The translations under genes and the position numbers were made by a program. The notes under the pieces are model-generated. The model saw only the letters and a program-made list of their open reading frames with translations, had not been told where the DNA came from and made no database searches. From assembly GCA_002426575.1 (NCBI GenBank), contig DIRE01000032.1:1-20230 (forward strand): 20,230 bases of DNA, written 5' to 3'. The DNA is from Clostridiaceae bacterium UBA5444 (GTDB lineage Bacteria > Bacillota > Clostridia > Clostridiales > Oxobacteraceae). Numbering within the stretch: position 1 is the stretch's first letter; every line of letters begins with the position of its first letter. Positions 6,545-12,675 of the stretch are shown here, one piece after another.

Positions 6545-8653
6545 TTACTTGACAGTGCTATTTATAGGAAAACTTTTCTTTATAAACTCCGGTATACTAT
6601 CTTTCATAAATACGAAAGATTCATTATATCCATCAAGGTTACTTGACGAAAAAACATTTACATCATATCTATAATCCCTTTCGAAGAACGGATCATAATT
6701 AGCTGCGATAGCCGGCACAATGTATTTCAAAACTTCTTCAATTTCCTTCTTATCGGTAATCCGGATCTCATTTCTTCCCACGGGGGCAGTTTGCACTGCA
6801 GCTTCACCTATTGCATGTGCCTTTTCAATATTTTTTTCATATTCATTGCTACTTACTTGTATATAATCCACCATTTCTGCCGTAATTATTTTGGGCCTTT
6901 CTATACCCATAGACTCCAAAGCCTCTATAGTCTGGGTAAATGAAGGATAAACAGGAATCTTACATTCCAATTGTACTATTCCGCTTTTGGTATTTACCTT
7001 CACAAAATCAATCAACATAACGGGTGTTTCGGTTTTCATATCTTCAGCCTTTAAATTCAACAGATCCGAACTAATAGCATCCATCAGCAGAGATATTTTA
7101 TCGTAGCTTTTAATCTGCCCTGTTATATTAACTCCTTGGGGATAAAGATTTGCAACTTTTATCTGCAAAACATCCTTTTTGTCCATAGAATAAAGTAGAT
7201 ATAGGCTTCTCTTAAATTCTTCGGTATCGAAAATTGAAGTCATATAAGGCACTATCTCGCTGCTCTTTAAATATCCATAATCTCTCCTTATCTTTGATCC
7301 GTTCTTGAGTTCAAACTCCACTCCTACATTTGCATCATATTTATCTTCGTCTTTTCCTGTATTTTGGACACCCATTTTAGCTATATTAAATACTGCATCG
7401 ATATTTTCCTTACTGGATAATTTATGCCTGTCTAGCATTGTCTTCTCCCGGTTAATACCACCTATAAACTGTGTATCCATAAAATATGAATTTTGGTTGA
7501 ATTGTTTAATGTTAAGTTTAACGCTTTTAATATTCGAAAGCTCAGGCAGACGTTTATCATACCCTGTCAAATCGAAAGCAGGCACCATTATCAAAACTGT
7601 AAACACCGCTGCAAAGATACCCAGCCCCTTCAAATTTTTAAATATGGCCTTAAAGTCAAAATTATATATTACCTCAATTATAAAATGTGAAAGCGTACCT
7701 CCGCATATAAAGCCGAATACCATCCATTCAGTACTTCCTCCGCCTACCGATTTAAAAGATATACCAAATATTAGGGCACATAGAAATACAATTGGATATT
7801 TTATAATAGGCATAGAAATTTTAAATGCCATAGCATGACCTGAAGCTTCAGACGGCCTCTTTTTATATAGATATATGGAAAGAATAGTTAGCATGGTAGT
7901 AAGAATTACATATGAAATAACTCTACTTGCTGTAAAAGGATGGCTTTTACTTGCCTCCATAAAATCGAATATCGGGGACGTATTTCTCACCATGCTGTTA
8001 ATCCTAAAAAGCTTATAAAAATTCTTATAAAAATACCCCATAAGTTCAGTATATGCAGTACATAATGCCGGCCCATACAGCAGAAACACCGCAGTACCTA
8101 ACAGGCTTACAACAATATTGCCGCAAAGCATCATTGCAAGTATAGTGATTGCGTATATTACAAGGAAAAAAAGTAAGTTAAGCAAATATCCTGACAGTAT
8201 ATCTAAAGGGTTAATATATGAAATATATCCCATCGCTGATATAACTATAACCGATAAAATAACACATACAGTATAGGGTATAAGGTAGAGCATAACACCT
8301 GATAAATAGTTTGTGGCAAACAGCTTTTCACGCTTTAAAGGAAGCGAATGATAAAAATCTATTTGCTTCTTAGAATTTATATAGTAGAATACGGCAGCAG
8401 CAGCAATTATCGCAGCAGGTATAGCGAGCATTGTTATGAAATTTGAACCGCTGCAAAAAAATTCCGAAACCACTTGCTTCATACGCACATCTTTGTTTTG
8501 CATTTGTTTGCTGTTAATCCCTTGCAATTGTATTACAAGAAATACCGGCATAGCAAAAAACAATATAACTGAATAAAGTGTTATTACCCATGTGTTTTTG
8601 CGGATTTTATCATAAATAAGGGGCCAATTAAAGTATGAGTTTTTTGATGTCAT
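6545..8653 (-). CDS. ABC transporter permease with large C-terminal soluble half
   Basis: About 702 residues. The first half is membrane-embedded, with roughly eight or nine helices: near residues 20-45, 75-97, 116-150, 155-205 (two), 245-268, 288-305, 314-335 and 345-365. The last 335 or so residues, after VFTVLIMVPAFDLTGYDKRLPEL, have no membrane segment and are rich in beta-type sequence, so they probably form an extracytoplasmic domain. This layout fits the permeases encoded with YtrA-type GntR repressors and one ATPase (DUF6449-like proteins in Firmicutes). The substrate is unknown; such operons often respond to cell-envelope antibiotics or peptides. The start is ATG at 8651-8653, with GGAGGTG seven bases upstream; the GTG at 8657-8659 is one base from that site. 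The gene overlaps the ATPase gene by 26 bases, suggesting coupled translation. Confidence 0.75.
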   Translation of the reverse strand: MTSKNSYFNWPLIYDKIRKNTWVITLYSVILFFAMPVFLVIQLQGINSKQMQNKDVRMKQVVSEFFCSGSNFITMLAIPAAIIAAAAVFYYINSKKQIDFYHSLPLKREKLFATNYLSGVMLYLIPYTVCVILSVIVISAMGYISYINPLDILSGYLLNLLFFLVIYAITILAMMLCGNIVVSLLGTAVFLLYGPALCTAYTELMGYFYKNFYKLFRINSMVRNTSPIFDFMEASKSHPFTASRVISYVILTTMLTILSIYLYKKRPSEASGHAMAFKISMPIIKYPIVFLCALIFGISFKSVGGGSTEWMVFGFICGGTLSHFIIEVIYNFDFKAIFKNLKGLGIFAAVFTVLIMVPAFDLTGYDKRLPELSNIKSVKLNIKQFNQNSYFMDTQFIGGINREKTMLDRHKLSSKENIDAVFNIAKMGVQNTGKDEDKYDANVGVEFELKNGSKIRRDYGYLKSSEIVPYMTSIFDTEEFKRSLYLLYSMDKKDVLQIKVANLYPQGVNITGQIKSYDKISLLMDAISSDLLNLKAEDMKTETPVMLIDFVKVNTKSGIVQLECKIPVYPSFTQTIEALESMGIERPKIITAEMVDYIQVSSNEYEKNIEKAHAIGEAAVQTAPVGRNEIRITDKKEIEEVLKYIVPAIAANYDPFFERDYRYDVNVFSSSNLDGYNESFVFMKDSIPEFIKKSFPINSTVK

Positions 8654-9527
8654 ATCCACACACCTCCGTCTCGCTTATGAATATCTCTTCAAGTGACAAT
8701 GGCAAAAGCTCGTAAAATACAGGATTCTCCCTTTGAATTCTACTCATCAGCTCATCTTTTTGCCCTCTTGCGGTTATTGTGTTTAAAGAGCCTTTTTTTT
8801 CAAATGACAGTATCTCAATATCATTGAAATCTTCTTTGGATTTTGGGGTGCCAAATACGCACTGTATCTTATGTATACCTAATTTCATATCGTCAAGATC
8901 CTTTGAAAGAAGTATTCCTCCCCTATGCAGCAGGCCTATGTGGTCACAAATATCCTCAAGCTCCCTTAAGTTGTGGGATGCAATGACAGGTGTCAATCCC
9001 CTGTCCGCCACATCACCTGCAAATATACTCTTTACTGCCTGGCGCACAACAGGATCCAATCCATCAAATGTTTCATCACAGAATATGTAATCAGTCATGG
9101 AAGAGACTGCACATATAACCGATACCTGTTTTTTCATGCCCTTGGAAAAAGTATTTATCTTTCTGTTTTCGTCCAGGTTAAAGCCTTTCATCAGTAAGTC
9201 AAACCTTTTAGTATTAAAACTCTTATATACATTCCCGTAATATTCCTTCAATGCCTTCGGTGTGGTATTAGGGAAAAAATACTGATCATCTGAGATGTAG
9301 AAGAATCTCTCCTTTACATTCGTGTTTTCAAACACCTCTTTACCATCTATACTAATCTCACCGCTGTCCGGCTTTATAATGCCGCTTAGCATACTTAAAA
9401 ATGTAGATTTACCAGCACCGTTGGAGCCGATAAGTCCAAATACGGAACCTTCTTTTATAGTAACTGTCACATTATCAATGGCATGTATATCATCAAAATA
9501 TTTTGTTATGTTCTTTGCATTTATCAT
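8628..9527 (-). CDS. ABC transporter ATP-binding protein
   Basis: 299 residues forming one nucleotide-binding domain of the CcmA/YtrB type that powers the neighbouring permease. Visible motifs: Walker A GSNGAGKST (34-42), Q-loop glutamine near 82, signature FSKGMKKQ (127-134), Walker B YIFCDE (147-152, catalytic E152), D-loop GLDP (156-159) and switch H185 (ASHNL). The C-terminal 90 residues form the regulatory extension typical of this subfamily. The signature has K in place of the usual second G (SKG rather than SGG), which is common in YtrB-like ATPases. The start ATG overlaps the stop of the GntR gene in an ATGA arrangement, and the 3' end overlaps the permease gene, so the three genes are co-translated. 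Confidence 0.93.
   Translation of the reverse strand: MINAKNITKYFDDIHAIDNVTVTIKEGSVFGLIGSNGAGKSTFLSMLSGIIKPDSGEISIDGKEVFENTNVKERFFYISDDQYFFPNTTPKALKEYYGNVYKSFNTKRFDLLMKGFNLDENRKINTFSKGMKKQVSVICAVSSMTDYIFCDETFDGLDPVVRQAVKSIFAGDVADRGLTPVIASHNLRELEDICDHIGLLHRGGILLSKDLDDMKLGIHKIQCVFGTPKSKEDFNDIEILSFEKKGSLNTITARGQKDELMSRIQRENPVFYELLPLSLEEIFISETEVCGYDIKKLIL
8651..8667 (-). promoter_or_regulatory. Ribosome binding site fixing the permease start
   Basis: Minus strand GGAGGTG (8661-8667) lies inside the 3' end of the ATPase gene, seven bases before the ATG at 8651-8653 and only one base before the alternative GTG. Confidence 0.6.
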
Positions 9528-9907
9528 TCCTTTCCCCCCCTTTCCTCCTCAAAAAACTTTTTACATTGCGACAGCAGTTCGTCCTTTTCTATACCGGCAG
9601 CAGCTGCTTTTTCGCAAAGAATGTGGAGCTCATTGAAAACCGACCGCTTCCTTTCTGCCCGAAGCTTTTCAATATCCCCTGATATAAAATTTCCCCGCCC
9701 TTTTACGCTGTATATTATACCCTTGCGCTCAAGTTCAGCATATGCACGCTGTATAGTATTGGGGTTTATGGACAATTCAAGAGCTAATTGGCGCACAGGC
9801 ATCAACTGGCTGTCAGGCTCCAATATACCCCGGATTGTCATATCTTCAATCGATTCTATAAGTTGTTCATAAATAGGCCGTTTATCTCTGTAATCAATAT
9901 TTATCAC
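9524..9907 (-). CDS. GntR family repressor, YtrA subfamily
   Basis: 127 residues: an N-terminal winged helix-turn-helix (DYRDKRPIYEQLIESIEDMI-type start, then QLMPVRQLALELSINPNTIQRAYAELERKGIIYSVKGRGNFIS, shown here only in outline at residues 8-78) and a short helical C-terminus of about 45 residues with no effector domain. That short tail defines the YtrA subfamily, whose members repress their own ABC transporter operon and form dimers through the C-terminal helices. The start is GTG at 9905-9907 behind a strong GGAGGAGG-type site. It is the first gene of the operon, directly below a consensus promoter and a 30-bp inverted repeat, so autorepression is very likely. What relieves repression cannot be read from the sequence. 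Confidence 0.9.
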   Translation of the reverse strand: MINIDYRDKRPIYEQLIESIEDMTIRGILEPDSQLMPVRQLALELSINPNTIQRAYAELERKGIIYSVKGRGNFISGDIEKLRAERKRSVFNELHILCEKAAAAGIEKDELLSQCKKFFEEERGGKE

Positions 9908-9934
9908 ATTCCTCCTCCTCTCTAAGAGGTATTA

Positions 9935-9964
9935 TGTACTAACTGTATTAATTCAATTAGTACA
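9935..9964. promoter_or_regulatory. Inverted-repeat operator of the GntR-ABC operon
   Basis: Perfect 8-bp arms TGTACTAA (9935-9942) and TTAGTACA (9957-9964). Extended to 15-base half sites, 13 of 15 positions are symmetrical. It starts six bases downstream of the -10 element and covers the likely transcription start, so a bound YtrA-type dimer would block transcription. The match to the repressor is inferred from position. Confidence 0.7.
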
Positions 9965-9969
9965 CCTAA

Positions 9970-9998
9970 AATATACCATACCATCATTATACTGTCAA
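9970..9998 (-). promoter_or_regulatory. Promoter of the GntR-ABC operon
   Basis: Minus strand: perfect TTGACA (9993-9998), 17 bases, then TATATT (9970-9975) preceded by TGG, an extended -10. This strong promoter would need repression, in keeping with the operator just downstream. Confidence 0.75.
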
Positions 9999-10032
9999 CA
10001 ACATAGATATTAAATCTGTTATATTATATGAG

Positions 10033-10060
10033 TTGTTTAACGCAAAGAATGTGGCATATT
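10033..10060 (+). promoter_or_regulatory. Weak candidate promoter for a short peptide frame
   Basis: TTGTTT (10033-10038), 16 bases, then CATATT (10055-10060) preceded by TGG. It lies 34 bases before the ATG of a 26-codon frame. The elements are degenerate and could be chance in AT-rich DNA. Confidence 0.25.
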
Positions 10061-10093
10061 ACTAAAGTAAAAAGTAGTGATAAGTGGAGGTAC

Positions 10094-10174
10094 ATGGTAA
10101 AAACTCTAATTTATAATACACTTATAATCTTCTCTATGATTGTTTCTTCTTTATCCTTAATCTGTTCAAGATAG
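10094..10174 (+). CDS. Possible 26-residue hydrophobic peptide
   Basis: ATG at 10094 is preceded by GTGGAGGTAC, a good ribosome binding site at proper spacing. The peptide MVKTLIYNTLIIFSMIVSSL (then six more residues ending in R) is one hydrophobic stretch between short polar ends, like a single-span membrane peptide. It overlaps, antisense, the last codons of the remnant gene on the minus strand. It may be a real small protein, the cut-off beginning of a lost gene, or chance. No family is recognised. Confidence 0.22.
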   Translation: MVKTLIYNTLIIFSMIVSSLSLICSR

Positions 10175-10713
10175 TTCAAAAATAATTTTAAATTCATTCT
10201 TTTAGTCATATTGTACTTTATACCTATATTCCTTATAAGCAAACTTAGCTCTAAAACTTCATCATAATTTTCGATCAAAGAAGAAAGGTCTTTTCTTTCC
10301 TTTTCCTTAATAAACTTTAACCTTTCTACCATTAATTTCTTATGCTCATAAAATATATGCAAGGAACGTTCACTTATTGTCATTTCTTTTGAAGCCATGT
10401 CTACAACGTGCTTTGCTAAAATATCAATAACGCTTATACCAAAATTGTATTTTACCCCATATGCACATTTTTCATTATTATCAATTCCATATCGTAAATT
10501 CATATTGTATGAGTACAAATAATCGCTCAAAAGAATTTTGATAACTTCAAGGCTATAACCTCTTACAGCAGAATAATAATTATCAATATCTGTATTTTTC
10601 ATTAGATAAGGTAATAATAAATCAATTGTTTGATTATCACTAATATCTATAAATGAATTTCTATCAATTGAATAACCCTGGTGGCATAAATAGTAATGAA
10701 AAAATAAAACTTC
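10111..10713 (-). pseudogene. Start-less remnant of an unrecognised gene
   Basis: An open frame of 200 codons runs from a TAG (10714-10716) to the TAA at 10111-10113, but has no usable start. The first ATG (10600-10602) has no ribosome binding site, and the 37 codons before it still look coding (VLFFHYYLCHQGYSIDRNSF and onward). The protein is helical and charged in its last 120 residues (EHKKLMVERLKFIKEKERKD, then LSLLIRNIGIKYNMTK). The HYY-GYS-D pattern followed by helices is faintly like the C-terminal part of BtrH-type peptide/acyl-transfer proteins of biosynthetic clusters, but this is only an impression. I infer a 5'-truncated gene. If it is live, translation would begin at 10602 and give 163 residues. 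Confidence 0.4.
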
Positions 10714-11131
10714 CTACTTTATATTTAAACCGCTATGAAAACAATAGGCGTTTACGAAACGCCATAATCCGCATAAATACGGGATATCTTTCTCACAAAA
10801 TAATATAGCTCCTCACAGATTTAATGAAGTGAACTAAATGCGATGATGGCAAATATCGAAGGCGACACTTTTGTGGTAATCCTTGTACTTCATCTCCCTG
10901 TGTATGGCGATAGAATTGTTAATGTATTAAGTATAATATATATCAAATAACTGTGAAATGGCCTTATTTACGATAGGTATGGTGTAACATTACACGTATG
11001 GTACCATATGGGTATATAAAATAAATAGTATATGTATCCATGTTACTTCTTGATTTAAAAATAGTCTATTATATTAAAATTGACACTCAAATAAGGCTTT
11101 AGAAATACTTATATATCAAGCATTAAGCGTT
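10714..11131. other. Gene-free stretch
   Basis: No supported gene. It contains a perfect hairpin (10747-10763) and a perfect 12-bp palindrome TATGGTACCATA (10997-11008). Short frames exist on both strands, such as a plus-strand 35-codon frame from 10842, but none has a ribosome binding site. It may be the residue of an old insertion, together with the start-less gene next to it. Confidence 0.5.
10747..10763. repeat. Perfect short hairpin GGCGTTT-ACG-AAACGCC
   Basis: Seven-bp arms with a three-base loop, GC-rich compared with its surroundings. There is no T-run directly after it on either strand, so it is a poor terminator. Its role is unknown; hairpins of this kind occur at ends of IS200/IS605-type elements, but no transposase is present here. 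Confidence 0.4.
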
Positions 11132-11434
11132 TTATCCTCTATTGTTTTTATTACTTTTGTTTCTTATAAATGCAATTCCACCGAATCCACCCACGATTGC
11201 AATATAGAACCCAAAATCATACAACCATCCTACATTAACCGGTTCATAGATTTTTATATCACTGTTGAATATCTCCATAATTAATGATATCGGTGCAATC
11301 CATCCATGCCATATACCTGATATAAAATTAGCAGGCTTGCTTTGAATATATGTTCCATCCCCTGGAACGCATCCAGTCAGCAATAGCACACATAAAAATA
11401 CTATACACATTAATTTCATAACTTTTTTATTCAT
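11132..11434 (-). CDS. Small lipoprotein with a C-terminal membrane helix
   Basis: 100 residues. The N-terminus is a lipoprotein signal: KK-K, hydrophobic core LMCIVFLCVLLL, lipobox LTGC with the lipidated cysteine at residue 22. The mature part contains FISGIWHGWIAPISLIMEIF and a second hydrophobic segment WLYDFGFYIAIVGGFGGIAF near the C-terminus, matching a widespread family of small membrane proteins with the pattern GxxHGxIAPxSxI...YDFGF whose function is unknown. ATG at 11432-11434 follows AGAGGGGG. It is monocistronic, with a likely promoter upstream. No neighbour suggests a function. Confidence 0.75.
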   Translation of the reverse strand: MNKKVMKLMCIVFLCVLLLTGCVPGDGTYIQSKPANFISGIWHGWIAPISLIMEIFNSDIKIYEPVNVGWLYDFGFYIAIVGGFGGIAFIRNKSNKNNRG

Positions 11435-11487
11435 TTTGAACCCCCTCTTACAAAATATTTTATATTCGCTATTGAAAATATGTTATT

Positions 11488-11516
11488 ATGCTACCATATC
11501 CTGGAATAGGCGTCAA
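11488..11516 (-). promoter_or_regulatory. Promoter of the small lipoprotein gene
   Basis: Minus strand: TTGACG (11511-11516), 17 bases, then TAGCAT (11488-11493) preceded by TGG (extended -10). Leader of about 45 nt. Confidence 0.45.
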
Positions 11517-11592
11517 TAGAGATGATGAAATTGGATAGCGCCAATTCTAAAAAACAATAAATAGCGGGCTCAGCCAAGATGCGTATAATAGT

Positions 11593-11644
11593 AAAAAATG
11601 CTGCCGCCTAACGATTTATTCAATCGTTAAAGCAGCAGCATTTT
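11593..11644 (-). terminator. Terminator of the nucleoside operon
   Basis: Outer stem AAAATGCTGC (11595-11604) with GCAGCATTTT (11635-11644) and an inner TAACGAT/ATCGTTA stem. On the minus strand it ends in TTTTTT (complement of 11593-11598). It begins one base after the stop of the LacI-type gene and closes the operon. Confidence 0.85.
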
Positions 11645-11645
11645 C

Positions 11646-12671
11646 TTATATCTCCCAATTCCTTTTAACTCTTCCTACAGATTCTCTTATAACAAGTTCT
11701 GGTTTAAGTACTACCTCTTTTTTTTCTATGGTCTCTCCACCTATGAGTTTAATAAGCAGATCTACTGCTAGGCAGCCCATTTCATATATTGGCTGTGCAA
11801 CTGTTGTAAGTTTAGGGTAAGTTATGCTTGATATTGTAATATCATCATACCCTGTAACAGATACATCATAGGGTATTCTTATTCCCCTGCTTTTTAAAGC
11901 CTCGATTGCGCCTATGGCCATCAAATCATTTGCACATACTACGGCAGTGAACTCTTCTCCACTTTCAATTATATCCATCATGCATTTATTCCCATCCTGT
12001 ATTTGATAGTTGCCTTCTTTTATTAAATCATTATTTACATCTATTTCAGCTTCGTTAATAGCCTTTAAGTAGCCCTTAAAACGCTGCTCTGCTGAAAAGT
12101 TTAATTTAGGGCCTGATATATATGCAATTTTTTTGTGTCCTTGCTTTATAATATAGTCAACTATCTGACACATTCCGTAAACCCCGTCCGTATACACCAT
12201 TGGTGCCTTTGTTTCACGAAGGTTTCTATCAAGCCAAACAAACGGTATTTTATCATTAGGTGATAATTTAAAGCTGTCATCATTGCTCCCTGCTACGCTA
12301 GTGCATATTATTCCATCTACTTTATTTTCTTTTAATATCTTTATATAAGTTTTCTCCTTTTCACTGCTATTATCTGTATTGCAAAGTATTATATTATATC
12401 CATACTTATTTGCAGTATCTTCAACCCCTCTAACTATACTTGGAAAAAAAGGGTTTGTTATATCGGGTAAAATTAAGCCTAGTATATTTGTTTTATTTGT
12501 AACTAAGCCTCTTGCAACCCTGTTTGGATAATACCCAAGGTCACTTGCCACTTTTAAAACTTCTTTTCTTGTCTCATCACTTACGCCATCGCTTTTATTG
12601 TTTATAACTCTAGAGACTGTAGCTATAGATACATTTGCCCTTCGAGCAACATCTTTTATGGTTATGCTCAT
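11646..12671 (-). CDS. LacI family transcriptional regulator
   Basis: 341 residues. An N-terminal helix-turn-helix and hinge (residues 1-57: TIKDVARRANVSIATVSRVI, then LGYYPNRVARGL) is followed by a periplasmic-binding-protein-like effector domain (NILGLILPDITNPFFPSIVRG; later VVCANDLMAIGAIEALKSRG and VTGYDDI). The DITNPFF segment is shared with RbsR/PurR-type members, which bind ribose or purines. It is the last gene of the nucleoside uptake and hydrolysis operon, four bases after the ADP-ribosylglycohydrolase-family gene, so it very probably controls this operon and itself. Ribose, ribose phosphate or a nucleobase is the likely signal, by inference. No operator is visible here because the operon promoter lies beyond the right edge. 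AAGGTG precedes the ATG. Confidence 0.9.
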   Translation of the reverse strand: MSITIKDVARRANVSIATVSRVINNKSDGVSDETRKEVLKVASDLGYYPNRVARGLVTNKTNILGLILPDITNPFFPSIVRGVEDTANKYGYNIILCNTDNSSEKEKTYIKILKENKVDGIICTSVAGSNDDSFKLSPNDKIPFVWLDRNLRETKAPMVYTDGVYGMCQIVDYIIKQGHKKIAYISGPKLNFSAEQRFKGYLKAINEAEIDVNNDLIKEGNYQIQDGNKCMMDIIESGEEFTAVVCANDLMAIGAIEALKSRGIRIPYDVSVTGYDDITISSITYPKLTTVAQPIYEMGCLAVDLLIKLIGGETIEKKEVVLKPELVIRESVGRVKRNWEI

Positions 12672-12675
12672 CTAC

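Noticed and set aside
7305..7838. 177-codon plus-strand frame inside the permease gene
   Set aside because: It is antisense to a clear membrane protein gene in a tight operon; no initiation signals and no family.
10836..10892. Minus-strand short frame MKYKDYHKSVAF, reminiscent of HicB antitoxin N-termini
   Set aside because: It stops after 19 codons, lacks the rest of the HicB fold, and no HicA is nearby.
10842..10949. Plus-strand 35-codon frame starting MMANIEGDTFVV
   Set aside because: It has no ribosome binding site, no downstream partner and no recognisable family, and lies in a degenerate region.
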